Origin: an uncultured Alteromonadaceae bacterium
GTDB taxonomy: Bacteria; Pseudomonadota; Gammaproteobacteria; Enterobacterales; Alteromonadaceae
Reading direction: 5' to 3'
DNA length: 40,689 nucleotides
Assembly (NCBI GenBank): GCA_950073835.1
Contig: CATMRP010000024.1
Coordinates: 1 to 40,689 of the forward strand
Part shown: positions 15,484-24,531 of the stretch, piece by piece
How the letters are laid out: every line of letters begins with the position of its first letter
How positions within the stretch are numbered: position 1 is the first letter of the stretch
Program-made: the position numbers and the translations under genes
Notes under the pieces: generated by a model
What the model was told of the DNA's origin: nothing
The model's database searches: none
What the model saw: only the letters and a program-made list of their open reading frames with translations

Positions 15484-16518
15484 GTGAAGTCGTTGTTACA
15501 TCTGGTCTGTCTGACCACTACTTTGTGTTTTTCTGCGCTGGCGACAGGGCAATCTCAGTTTGCCCTGAATCAGTCTTTTGCCGCCTTATACGAGCAGGAG
15601 CTCGGTAGTACGCAAAAGTGTCTGAGTTCTTCAGCTAATCGTTATGCAGTGTGTTCACCGGCCCTGAGAGGCGATGGAAATGCGCCGTTTATTTTGTTTC
15701 AGCAAGCAGACAGCCCCATTGTTGTGCTCACCCACGGGCTCAGTGACTCGCCCTTTTTCGTCTCAGCGATTGCCGATGAGCTTTATCATTCCGGTTATAC
15801 TGTTATTGCACCGTTGTTGCCAGGGCATGGTCTGAAAGACGCCGATGCGGCTATGGAAGATGATCAACTGGCCGAACGCTGGCAGGCTCACCTGGCAGAA
15901 GTAGTGGAGCTGGCGTTGCAATCTACCGATAAAGTGGTGTTAGGCGGCTTTTCTACCGGCGGTGCGCTATCGGTGGATTACTACCTGTCTAATCCCGATA
16001 ATGTGCAGGGCATTCTGTTATTTTCTGGCGCACTGGCGCTCAATGGTAACGTGGAGTCACTTTCGAAGCTGTGGGGCATGAAGACGCTGGCAAAGTTACT
16101 TGATGGTGATTATCAGACTAACGGACCCAATCCACAAAAATACCCTAAAGTCGCCAGCTTCGCTGGTCTTGAGTTAATGGAGCTTATTCGTAGTATCCGC
16201 GATCGTTTAGAGGATGGCGCTCGGGTGGAGGTTCCGGTTTTTGTGGCCCACTCCCAGGCTGACCAGACTACGCCTATTGAGGGCGTACAAAACCTGTTGA
16301 CGTATGTCGATGCAGATAACACCTTTTATATCATCGATGAGCAGTATCAGCTGTGTCATGCCGATCTGGTGGTTAACCGTTTGCTGTTGGAAAAAATGAA
16401 CTTTGATAAAAGTCGCGCCGATTTAAGCGAAACCTGCGCTATCCCTCAGGTTAACCCGCAGTTTTTTCCTATGGCGAGAGCCCTGCGCGGATTCGTAGAG
16501 TTTGCCCTGCCGAAATGA
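15484..16518 (+). CDS. Secreted alpha/beta hydrolase (esterase/lysophospholipase-like)
   Basis: 344 residues from GTG with a signal peptide (LLHLVCLTTTLCFSALA). The nucleophile elbow is GGFSTGG (Ser157), the oxyanion-hole region is LTHGLSDSPFF, the probable acid is in HSQADQTTPIEG and the probable His in QLCHADL. It resembles serine-aminopeptidase/lysophospholipase-type hydrolases. It lies 87 bp downstream of the M20 peptidase on the same strand and may be co-transcribed. The substrate is unknown. Confidence 0.85.
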   Translation: MKSLLHLVCLTTTLCFSALATGQSQFALNQSFAALYEQELGSTQKCLSSSANRYAVCSPALRGDGNAPFILFQQADSPIVVLTHGLSDSPFFVSAIADELYHSGYTVIAPLLPGHGLKDADAAMEDDQLAERWQAHLAEVVELALQSTDKVVLGGFSTGGALSVDYYLSNPDNVQGILLFSGALALNGNVESLSKLWGMKTLAKLLDGDYQTNGPNPQKYPKVASFAGLELMELIRSIRDRLEDGARVEVPVFVAHSQADQTTPIEGVQNLLTYVDADNTFYIIDEQYQLCHADLVVNRLLLEKMNFDKSRADLSETCAIPQVNPQFFPMARALRGFVEFALPK

Positions 16519-16557
16519 CAGGGCTTAGTCCACACTGAGTTATTTACACCGAGAGGG

Positions 16558-19500
16558 CTAGCGGAGTTTAGCCCGCTGGATGAGGAAAAAGCCCGCCGGC
16601 ACCACCAGTAAAGACAGCACCAGCGCACTGGCCATTCCGCCCACCATGGGCGCTGCAATCCGACTCATTACCTCTGAGCCGGTGCCGGTACCACTAATCA
16701 CCGGCAATAAACCTATCATTACCGTTAGTACTGTCATCAATACCGGACGCACGCGTTTAAGTGCGCCTTCCTCAACTGCCTCACGCAAGCTGGCGCTAAT
16801 ATCCACGTTATCCGCTGGCTGAATATGCGCACAGGTGCTGTTAAGGTAAATCACCATAATAACGCCAATTTCAACAGCCACACCGGCTAAGGCAATAAAA
16901 CCAACGCCGACCGCAACAGAAAGGTGATAATCCAGCGCATAGAGCAACCAGATACCGCCGATGAGTGCCATGGGCAGGGTACCGAGTACCAGTATCACAT
17001 CGCTCATACGGCGAAAGCTCATAAACAGTAAGATCACTATCACTGCCAGCGTCATCGGCACAACAAAGGTAAGCTTCTGCATGGCCCGTTCCAGGTACTC
17101 ATACTGACCGGCCCACTGTAACGTGTAGCCAGCAGGAAGAGAAAGCTCTTTGTCCAGAACGCGTTTGGCTTGTTTAACGTAACTTTCAATATCAATGCCA
17201 GATACATCAATAAAAGCATAACCAGTGAGCCGGGCATTCTCGCTTTTCAGCGCAGGCGGCCCTTCAGCAATACGAATATGCGTAATATCCCCCAGTGTTA
17301 TGCGCTGCTGGCCAGGTGTCACTATGGGTAAACCGGCCAGCGCTTCCGGGCTGTTCCGGTATTGCTGGGGATAACGCAAATTAACCGAATACCGGGCAAT
17401 ATCCTCCACCGTTGTGGTAATGGTTTTGCCGCCTACGGCAGTGCTGATGAGTTGCTGTACCTGGGCTACCGTCAGGCCATACCGGCTGATAGCAAGGCGG
17501 TCAATATCAATATGAATATAGCGGGCGCCGGCAACCCGTTCGGCGTAGACCGATTCAGTACCCTCAAGGTCGCCCAGCAATTTTTCAAGGTTAGTGCCAA
17601 TGGCCTCGATTTGCTTAACATCCGGACCAGAGATTTTAATGCCCAGCGGCGTTTTAATGCCGGTGGCCAGCATGTCGATACGGGTTTGGATGGGCATCAC
17701 CCAGGCGTTAGTCAGACCGGGGAAAGCAACAATGCTGTTAAGCTCATCGCGTAAATCCTGGCTGGTCAGACCCTCCCGCCACTGCGATTTGGGTTTTAGC
17801 TGAATAAAGGTTTCAATCATCGTCAGCGGGGCAGGGTCGGTAGCCGTCTCTGCCCGGCCTACTTTTCCAAATACGGTTTTAACTTCCGGCACGGTGCGGA
17901 TCAGTTTGTCGGTTTGTTGCAGAATTTCCCGGGCCTCAGCAATAGATACGCCAGCGTAAGTGGTGGGCATATACATCAGGTCACCTTCGTCGAGCGGCGG
18001 CATAAATTCGCTGCCCAGTTTTGATAATGGGTAGTAACCGGCAAGCGTGATCAGAATCGCCACCAGTAAAGTCACTTTAGGGAAGCGTAATACGACTTTG
18101 AGTACCGGCTTGTAGGCTGCCTGAGCCATGCGATTAATCGGGTTTCGTTCCTCTGGCGCAATGTTACCGCGGATCAGGTAGCCCATAAGCACCGGGATCA
18201 GGGTAATGGCAAGGCCTGCCGCCGCGGCCATGGCAAAGGTTTTGGTGTAAGCCAGGGGCGCAAACATTCGCCCTTCCTGAGCTTCCAGAATAAATACTGG
18301 CAAAAAGCTCACCGTGATAATCAGCAAACTGAAAAACAGTGCCGGACCTACTTCGGTAGCGGCTTTACTTACCAGCTCCCAGCGATTAGCCTCCGGTGGT
18401 GCTTTTTCCAGGTGTTTGTGAAAGTTTTCAATCATCACAATGGCACCGTCGGTCATTGCTCCAATGGCAATGGCAATACCGCCCAGCGACATAATGTTGG
18501 CATTGATGCCCTGCCAGTGCATCAGTAAAAACGCGCTGAGTATGCCCAGTGGCAGAGTTACCAGCGCAACCAGCGCGCTGCGTAAATGCAGTAAAAACAA
18601 GCCACAGATAAGGGCTACGATAAGCAGCTCTTCGAGCAGTTTATCCCACAGGTTATCGATGGCACTGGCAATCAGGTTTGAACGGTCATAAACCGTGGTG
18701 ATCTCTACACCGTCAGGCAGGCCAGCCTTTAATTCCTGCAGTTTAGCTTTTACGCCATCAATGGTTTGCTGAGCGTTTTCGTTATAGCGCATGACAATAA
18801 TGCCGCCTACTGTTTCGCCCTCGCCATTAAGCTCGGCGATGCCGCGCCGCGGTGCCGGCCCTTCTCTGACTTCGGCCACATCCGCCAGCGTTATTGGTGT
18901 GCCGGATGCCGAGACGGTCAGGGTGATCTGCCTGATATCGCGCAGGGTCTCAATGTAACCACTGACCGTGACCATATATTCCGCTTCGGCCATCTCAATT
19001 ACCGAGGCGCCCACTTCCTGATTGTTCTGACTCACCGCCATTTCCAACTGCGCCATGGTTAAATTGTAGGCGTCCAGTTTGTAGGGATCGGCAACAATCT
19101 GATACTGCTTTTTCATGCCGCCTACCGTGGCTACTTCAGATACTCCGGGCACCGATTGCAGGGCAAATTTCAGGTACCAGTCCTGCAGGCTGGTAAGCTC
19201 ATCGATATCATGCTGGCCGCTCGGATCGCTCAATGCATACATATACACCCAGCCTACGCCGGTTGCATCCGGGCCGAGTCTCGGTTTTGCCGAGGCTGGC
19301 AGGGTAGGCGCTACCTGAGAAAGGTACTCCAGTACCCGGGAGCGGGCCCAGTACATATCGGTGTCATCATCAAACAGGATATACACATAGGAGTCACCAA
19401 AGAAAGAAAACCCGCGAACCGTATGCGCACCCGGTACCGATAACATGGCTGAAGTGAGCGGATAGGTAACCTGTTGTTCTACCACGGAAGGGGCTTGCCC

Positions 19501-19662
19501 GGGGTAGTTGGTCTGAATGATCACCTGCACATCGGATAAATCCGGAATGGCATCCACCGGGGTTTGTTTTACCGACCAGATGCCTGCCGCGGTGAGCATC
19601 AGTGCTGCGAGCAAGACCAGTACGCGATTATTAAGCGACCAGTTAATTATCACTGCTATCAT
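16558..19662 (-). CDS. cusA: CusA/CzcA-family RND metal efflux pump
   Basis: 1034-residue inner-membrane proton antiporter, close to the usual ~1040-1050. The N-terminus (INWSLNNRVLVLLAALML) carries TM1 and is followed by the family sequence TPVDAIPDLSDVQVI. The periplasmic domain has Met-rich EFMPPLDEGDLMYMPTTYAG, consistent with the Cu(I)/Ag(I) Met relay of CusA. The TM4 region GIAIAIGAMTDGAIVMIEN carries the acidic residue used in proton transfer. With CusB and the outer-membrane channel it would move copper or silver from periplasm and cytoplasm out of the cell. It is the last gene of the minus-strand operon, starting 12 bp after cusB, and converges with the alpha/beta hydrolase gene. Confidence 0.93.
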   Translation of the reverse strand: MIAVIINWSLNNRVLVLLAALMLTAAGIWSVKQTPVDAIPDLSDVQVIIQTNYPGQAPSVVEQQVTYPLTSAMLSVPGAHTVRGFSFFGDSYVYILFDDDTDMYWARSRVLEYLSQVAPTLPASAKPRLGPDATGVGWVYMYALSDPSGQHDIDELTSLQDWYLKFALQSVPGVSEVATVGGMKKQYQIVADPYKLDAYNLTMAQLEMAVSQNNQEVGASVIEMAEAEYMVTVSGYIETLRDIRQITLTVSASGTPITLADVAEVREGPAPRRGIAELNGEGETVGGIIVMRYNENAQQTIDGVKAKLQELKAGLPDGVEITTVYDRSNLIASAIDNLWDKLLEELLIVALICGLFLLHLRSALVALVTLPLGILSAFLLMHWQGINANIMSLGGIAIAIGAMTDGAIVMIENFHKHLEKAPPEANRWELVSKAATEVGPALFFSLLIITVSFLPVFILEAQEGRMFAPLAYTKTFAMAAAAGLAITLIPVLMGYLIRGNIAPEERNPINRMAQAAYKPVLKVVLRFPKVTLLVAILITLAGYYPLSKLGSEFMPPLDEGDLMYMPTTYAGVSIAEAREILQQTDKLIRTVPEVKTVFGKVGRAETATDPAPLTMIETFIQLKPKSQWREGLTSQDLRDELNSIVAFPGLTNAWVMPIQTRIDMLATGIKTPLGIKISGPDVKQIEAIGTNLEKLLGDLEGTESVYAERVAGARYIHIDIDRLAISRYGLTVAQVQQLISTAVGGKTITTTVEDIARYSVNLRYPQQYRNSPEALAGLPIVTPGQQRITLGDITHIRIAEGPPALKSENARLTGYAFIDVSGIDIESYVKQAKRVLDKELSLPAGYTLQWAGQYEYLERAMQKLTFVVPMTLAVIVILLFMSFRRMSDVILVLGTLPMALIGGIWLLYALDYHLSVAVGVGFIALAGVAVEIGVIMVIYLNSTCAHIQPADNVDISASLREAVEEGALKRVRPVLMTVLTVMIGLLPVISGTGTGSEVMSRIAAPMVGGMASALVLSLLVVPAGFFLIQRAKLR

Positions 19663-19674
19663 GGCTGGCTCCTG

Positions 19675-21399
19675 CTAGTGACCGGCATGGTCCATGTCAT
19701 GCGACATGGCCATGGCGGGTTCTATATGGGTGATAACAAATTCGCCGTCTCTGATTTCAAACGTAAAGCGGATAGTCTGCCCGGGCTGCCAATCAGTCGT
19801 GGCCATATGGTTGCTGAGGGTGAAATCCATGGTGGCAGGATCGCGCCCCCACTTTTCAATGGCGCCACGGGAGATATTCATGACGTGGTTTTGCTCATCA
19901 ATACTGTTAATCGTGCCATCAACGGTAGCCGAGGGAACACTCGATTCAATGCTGTCGGTATCAATCGCAATAATCTCTACCATGCCATCGGTATTACGGT
20001 TCAGTTCGGCATCAAGACGAATCCCGCTGTTAATTTCAGCCAGATTGACCTGCTCGCCAATGGCGAAGTCCATCGTCATGGCTGGCCAGTCCCAGGCTGC
20101 TACCGGCCCGTGACTTGCGGTCACGGTGCCTGTCTCGCTATCAATAGCATCGATAGTTAAGGTGACCCATTGAGTGTCATTACTCTGGCTATCCTCCTCG
20201 CCAGAGATCCTCGAGAGGTCAGCATCTACGGCACTTTCTGAATCAATCAGGAATAAGCCGTTCATCACCACTTCATCCCCTTCCTCAAGGCCTGCTGTGA
20301 TTTCGGCATAGTCTGCAGTGATGCGACCCACCGCCACGGCCGTTGAACGGAATTCACCGTTGCCAAGTGCCAGTACCACACGGTCGTTGGCGGCAGTTCT
20401 TATCAGTGCGGAGCGTGGAATACTCAGGCTTTCGTTACGCGGTGTATCGAATGATACGGTGGCAAACATATTGGGTTTTAACCGGCCGTCCGGGTTATCC
20501 AGTACCAGGCGCACTTTCAGCGTGCGGGTCTTGTTGTCGAGCTCCGGATAGATAAAGTCTACCCGGGCTGAAAACGTCTCTCCCGGCAATGCCGGTAAGG
20601 TTATGTTCAGATCTTGCTCCGTACTGAGCATGTCGGCATAGCGCTGGGGAATGCTGGCGGTGATCCACACCGTCTGCAGACTGGCAATGGCCAGCATGGT
20701 AGTGCCCGGTGTAACATAAAAACCAGGTCGGATATTGAGGTTAGTAACATAGCCGTCCTGTGGCACCTCAAAGGCGATTTGCTGTTGTACGTTACCGGTT
20801 TTATCCAGATTCTGAATAACCTTTGGCGGTAATTGCAGGGCCGTTAGTCTGTCTCTGGCAGCGTTGATCAGTGATTGATTATTACGACTGCGGGCCAGCA
20901 GATATTCCTCCTGGGCATTCACCAGCTCCGGTGAATACAGAGTGTATAAAGTATTGCCCTGTGTAACCGGTTGGCCATCTGTGGTGACGGTAAGGCGTTC
21001 AACCCAGCCACTCACCCGAGGATGGACGTGAATGATCCTGTCTTCGGCGACTTCCACAATGCCGCTGGCGGCAACCGCTTCGGATAAAGACCGAGTACGG
21101 GCTTTAGCGGTTGTCACTCCCAGGCTCTGGACAATTTGTGGAGCAATACTCACCGTCCCCGGTGTGGTGTTTGCTTCACCGGCATAAACCGGTACCAAAT
21201 CCATGCCCATGGGCGATTTACCGGGCTTATCCCGGCGGTAACTGCTGTCCATTGGTGCTACCCAGTAAAGAATATCCTGTTCCCCTTCGTTTGGCGCGAT
21301 GGTGCTACCTTCACCTTGCGGGGCGTTAGCCGGTAACAATGTATAGCCAATACCCACACCGGCTATCAGGGCAATAACTGGAACAATAAAACGGTTCAT
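19675..21399 (-). CDS. cusB: CusB-family RND periplasmic adaptor fused to two CusF-like domains
   Basis: 574 residues from the ATG at 21399, which follows AGGGAG by six bases; a TTG 15 bases upstream is rejected. An N-terminal membrane anchor is followed by a heavy-metal-binding segment (YWVAPMDSSYRRDKPGKSPM) whose usual Cys residues are replaced, then the lipoyl/barrel-sandwich and beta-barrel adaptor domains. The C-terminus has a CusF-like domain with H430, W438, M441 and M443 (HGPVAAWDWPAMTMDF), exactly the spacing of the Cu(I)/Ag(I) site of CusF. A second CusF-like repeat (about 483-560) has lost that site (EKWGRDPATMDF). The protein ends in a Met/His tail (MAMSHDMDHAGH). It hands metal to CusA. 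Confidence 0.92.
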   Translation of the reverse strand: MNRFIVPVIALIAGVGIGYTLLPANAPQGEGSTIAPNEGEQDILYWVAPMDSSYRRDKPGKSPMGMDLVPVYAGEANTTPGTVSIAPQIVQSLGVTTAKARTRSLSEAVAASGIVEVAEDRIIHVHPRVSGWVERLTVTTDGQPVTQGNTLYTLYSPELVNAQEEYLLARSRNNQSLINAARDRLTALQLPPKVIQNLDKTGNVQQQIAFEVPQDGYVTNLNIRPGFYVTPGTTMLAIASLQTVWITASIPQRYADMLSTEQDLNITLPALPGETFSARVDFIYPELDNKTRTLKVRLVLDNPDGRLKPNMFATVSFDTPRNESLSIPRSALIRTAANDRVVLALGNGEFRSTAVAVGRITADYAEITAGLEEGDEVVMNGLFLIDSESAVDADLSRISGEEDSQSNDTQWVTLTIDAIDSETGTVTASHGPVAAWDWPAMTMDFAIGEQVNLAEINSGIRLDAELNRNTDGMVEIIAIDTDSIESSVPSATVDGTINSIDEQNHVMNISRGAIEKWGRDPATMDFTLSNHMATTDWQPGQTIRFTFEIRDGEFVITHIEPAMAMSHDMDHAGH

Positions 21400-21410
21400 A
21401 GAAAACTCCC

Positions 21411-22724
21411 TCAAAGCGGTGAAATGGGATTAAGAAAATAGTCAAGCCGGGTCATCAGCGCGGCCATGTCACCCTGCAGATTAAGTAACTTCATCTGATC
21501 ATCTATCAGCGCCAGGTGACTTTGCATCACATCGGAAAAGTTGCCACTGGCGGTGGTGTAAGCGTTAAGCGCGGCTTCGTAATGCTGCTGACGCAGCGGT
21601 AATAAGGCTTGTTCATACCGTTTAATGCGCGAGTGCAGAGTTGGGTAACGGGCATAGAGCTGATTCACCGCACTGAGCTGTTGTTGGATAACCAGGCGTT
21701 TTTCGGTTTCCAGGCTTTCTGTTTCGGCCACGGTGGCCGCCAAAGCGGCTTGTTTTACCTTGCGGGAAAATAGCGGTACATCAACACTCATTCCAACCGA
21801 CACAAAGTCAGCCCGGGACGAATTATTCGTCGCATCCTGGCGATAGGCATAGCTGGCATTAAACTCCCATTGCGGGTCGAAACTGGTTGCTACCTGCTGC
21901 TGTTTTATTTTTTGTACATTAATCACGGCATTGCGACTGATCACCAGCGGGTGTTGCTGTAAACGTTCCAGTAGTGTTGGCGTCTCCACAGGCAACAGTG
22001 ATTGCTCGATAAGGCTGGTCAACCAACGCTGGTCGGCCTGATTCGGGGTGATGTTGGTTAACGTGGCCTGTTGCATTGGGGTCAGCCAGTTAGATAAACC
22101 GGCAATAGCGGTTTGCTGGGCAGAGGTCAGAGATTCCAGTCGGTCTTCCAGTGCCGTATGCAACACCTCCATGCTCAGCACATCATACTGACTGGCACCA
22201 GAGGAGCTGGCATAGTTATTTTCCATGGCAGTGGTCAGCTGGTCCAGCAGGTGTAACTGTTCGGTAACCAGTTCCTTACTGTTGTACAGAATAATAATAT
22301 CAATCTAGGCCAGTGTAATAGCCCGGGTGACTTCAGCTTTGCGTAGGGCTCGTCGGGCTGGATGTTCGGCTGCTTTGGCCGCCAGCGCATCCCGTTGCAA
22401 CGCTACAGAGTTGCCACGGGGCAACATCTGGCTGACGCCCATTTTAAGCTGGGTCATAGCCTGTTCGTTAAGCGCGAATCCGTCTGTAGGGACATTGAGC
22501 ATTCCCACTGATATACGTGGATCGGGCATGGCTTGCACTGCATTGCCCTGAGCTGTCAGAGCATGCTCGCTCTGTCGGCTGCCGGCCAGCGCATAATCCT
22601 CACTTAACGCTTGCGACAGTAATTGCGGTAACTGTGGCTGTTGGACTTGCTGCGCAGTGGCGACACATTGCCAGCAACTGAGTAAAATGCCTGCTGACAC
22701 GACATATAAAGAAGGAAGTTTCAT
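21411..22724 (-). pseudogene. cusC: TolC/CusC-family outer-membrane channel interrupted by one in-frame TAG
   Basis: Two open segments, 22724-22305 (139 residues with a signal peptide, KLPSLYVVSAGILLSCWQ) and the downstream part, are in the same reading frame and separated only by a TAG at 22307-22305. Reading through gives ...VTRAITLA[TAG]IDIIILYNSKELVTEQL..., a continuous TolC-family helix of about 437 residues. A Trp commonly occupies this place in the family (RAWLDLYY-like), so TGG to TAG is the simplest origin. The remainder (DVLSMEVLHTALEDRLESL and the C-terminal helices) is intact. It may be a recent inactivation, a sequencing error, or suppressed amber. Without it the CusBA pump lacks its own exit duct. 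Confidence 0.85.
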
Positions 22725-22746
22725 ACTTGCCTCAATGGTTAACCTT

Positions 22747-22789
22747 AAAAAGCGGGTATAGGCACCCGGTCACAATGCCTCAGGCATTG
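22747..22789 (-). terminator. Double hairpin with T5 tail between the Cys-rich gene and the channel gene
   Basis: In the minus direction: CAATGCC/GGCATTG stem (22789-22783 with 22779-22773, 3-nt loop), then CGGGT/ACCCG stem (22768-22764 with 22757-22753), followed by C and five T (22751-22747). The second hairpin looks like an intrinsic terminator or attenuator that would reduce read-through into cusCBA. Confidence 0.5.
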
Positions 22790-22807
22790 CACTGAAAAGA
22801 GGTTTGG

Positions 22808-23188
22808 TTAACTCAGGCGTATTGGAGGACGAAACAGCGAGGTTGGAAATCCGGAAAACGCCACTACCGGTTTACCGACGATTTGGCTTGCAGCGGTTTT
22901 GGCAATAAAGGGAGCCGATAATCCGGCCAGATAACTGACTAAGTGGGAACCGGCATGCTCGCACTGGCAGCCACTTTTTGCACAGGGCGTAGCTTGCTGG
23001 CCGCAGCTATGCTCGGCAGCGTTCTGGCAACAATCTGCTGCTGGAGAGGCGACTGCCTGTTCAGCGTGGGCAGCATGAACCATATCATTACCCGATTGGT
23101 GCATCATGCAATCAGTATTTTCTGCCTGACCTGAAGTCGGCAGCATAATCAGCATGCTTAGCAGAAAGTAACAAAGTAGTCGTTGCAC
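22808..23188 (-). CDS. Cys/His/Met-rich secreted small protein, first gene of the metal efflux locus
   Basis: 126 residues from a GTG start with a signal peptide (LLCYFLLSMLIMLPTSGQA). The mature part carries seven Cys (27, 53, 54, 62, 69, 74, 76) and several His/Met (CMMHQSGNDMVHAAH, CCQNAAEHSC, CAKSGCQCEH), so it probably binds Cu/Ag or another soft metal in the periplasm. A hydrophobic segment (LVSYLAGLSAPF) and the ending LFRPPIRLS resemble the DUF2946/CopL-like small proteins encoded beside copper resistance genes. It may be a metal sink or sensor; the function is inferred from composition and place only. Confidence 0.72.
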   Translation of the reverse strand: MQRLLCYFLLSMLIMLPTSGQAENTDCMMHQSGNDMVHAAHAEQAVASPAADCCQNAAEHSCGQQATPCAKSGCQCEHAGSHLVSYLAGLSAPFIAKTAASQIVGKPVVAFSGFPTSLFRPPIRLS

Positions 23189-23211
23189 TGAATAATCCGG
23201 TAACTGTACGC

Positions 23212-23234
23212 ATATGAGTATACGATATTCATAT
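23212..23234. promoter_or_regulatory. 23-bp imperfect palindrome, candidate metal-responsive operator
   Basis: ATATGAGTATA-C-GATATTCATAT matches itself at 9 of 11 positions per arm. It lies 24 bp upstream of the GTG of the Cys-rich gene, the expected promoter region of the efflux locus. The regulator family is not identifiable and no regulator gene is adjacent. Confidence 0.5.
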
Positions 23235-23258
23235 CAGACAGGGAAATATTGATTTTGC

Positions 23259-23302
23259 TTTCACCGGGTAAACCCATTTATTGCTGATTTAACCCGGTGA
23301 AA
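23259..23302. repeat. Perfect 11-bp inverted repeat downstream of the dipeptidase gene
   Basis: TTTCACCGGGT (23259-23269) and ACCCGGTGAAA (23292-23302) with a 22-nt loop. It sits 18 bp after the dipeptidase stop codon. It could be a 3'-end stabilising or terminating stem, though neither direction has a good T run after it. Confidence 0.55.
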
Positions 23303-23319
23303 TAGCGTTATGTGCCGGG

Positions 23320-24531
23320 CTAATGCGCGATAGCGTAGGCTTCGACTTCAGACCATACCCGCAGCAGGTTTTCGCCTAACAGCTTGGCAATGTCGGCTTC
23401 GGAGTAACCGCGATCCAGTAAACCCTGCACCAGTGACGGATAAGACGCCACATCCTTAAGCCCAATCGGCAGTGAATCGCCAACGCCATCGTAGTCAGAG
23501 CCAATGCCCACATGGTCAATACCAATAAGGCCCACTACATGGTCAATGTGGTCGAGTACATCGGCTAATGTGGAGTAAGGATAAGGATTTTCCTTACTGT
23601 AATTATCCGCAAAATTCGCGACCTCTTCACTGTCAGCGCCAAACTCTTTGATCAGGGCATTGCGTTGTTTAGTGCGATTATCACTCCACATGCGCGCTTC
23701 TTTGGTGACAAAACCGGAGCCAAAGTTAATCATTACCACACCGCCGTTTTCGCCCAGCCTGACCAGCATTTCGTCGGTCATATTGCGTTCAAAGCCCGGT
23801 GTGAAGGTACGTAACGAAGAGTGAGAGGCAATCACCGGTGCCTTACTGACTTCGATAGCCTGATAAAAGGCGTCATCTGATACGTGTGAGATATCCACCA
23901 TCACCCCGATGTTGTTCATTGCAGTCACGAGTTCTTTACCGAAGGGGCTTAACCCGTTCCACTTGCGGCGAATGTCGTAAGACGAGTCACTGATATGGTT
24001 GGCTCTTGAGTGAGCCAGCGTGATATAGCGGATGCCGCGCTGATGAAAAATTTCGAGGTTTTTCAGGTCGCCCTGGATTGGCGAGCCATTTTCCATCCCC
24101 ATAGGCAGGGAAATCAATCCTTTAGCAAATTGTTCACGGACGTCCTGCGGGCTCATGGCAATCGCAAACTTATCCGGAGCACGTGCTGTGATGGCCTCGA
24201 CGTTGTCGATGAGCATATGGGCAAGTTGCGTCGACTCATCTGAGTCATCGAGACTGGCTGGAACGTAAATCGACATAAACGGGGCATTCAGACCGCCGCT
24301 GACGGCTCGGGGATAATCGAAATCGCCGTCCTCGGTGGCCTTGGTGACATCCACCCATTTATTATGAACGCGGTAAGGTACGTCAATGTGGCCATCCACA
24401 ATGATATAGCGCTGTGCAATATCCTGTGCGGTGGACAACCCTTTGGGCGGCTGACCGGGTGCAGACGTCGACTGACAGCCGGTTAGTAGTGCGAGTGCAG
24501 TAACAGTACCCAGCAAGAAAGCGTGCTTCAT
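23320..24531 (-). CDS. M19 family membrane dipeptidase lipoprotein
   Basis: 403 residues. The lipoprotein signal is MKHAFLLGTVTALALLTGC with Cys19 as lipid anchor. It is a renal-dipeptidase-type zinc enzyme: HxD motif H48/D50 (IVDGHIDVPYR), bridging Glu in GMENGSPI, further metal-ligand regions VDISHVSD and VIASHSSLR, and substrate-region GIGSDYDGV. It hydrolyses dipeptides, often with broad or L-D specificity, and is probably anchored in the periplasm. The ATG at 24531 follows AGGG. It is separate from the neighbouring efflux locus. Confidence 0.93.
   Translation of the reverse strand: MKHAFLLGTVTALALLTGCQSTSAPGQPPKGLSTAQDIAQRYIIVDGHIDVPYRVHNKWVDVTKATEDGDFDYPRAVSGGLNAPFMSIYVPASLDDSDESTQLAHMLIDNVEAITARAPDKFAIAMSPQDVREQFAKGLISLPMGMENGSPIQGDLKNLEIFHQRGIRYITLAHSRANHISDSSYDIRRKWNGLSPFGKELVTAMNNIGVMVDISHVSDDAFYQAIEVSKAPVIASHSSLRTFTPGFERNMTDEMLVRLGENGGVVMINFGSGFVTKEARMWSDNRTKQRNALIKEFGADSEEVANFADNYSKENPYPYSTLADVLDHIDHVVGLIGIDHVGIGSDYDGVGDSLPIGLKDVASYPSLVQGLLDRGYSEADIAKLLGENLLRVWSEVEAYAIAH

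Noticed and set aside
16504..16524. GCCCTG/CAGGGC hairpin overlapping the alpha/beta hydrolase stop codon as a terminator
   Set aside because: Only six pairs with no T run on either side; too weak to call between the convergent genes.
19564..20160. 198-codon open frame antisense to cusA/cusB
   Set aside because: It is a shadow of strongly conserved coding sequence on the other strand, with a His/Gly-rich composition that mirrors the cusB codons.
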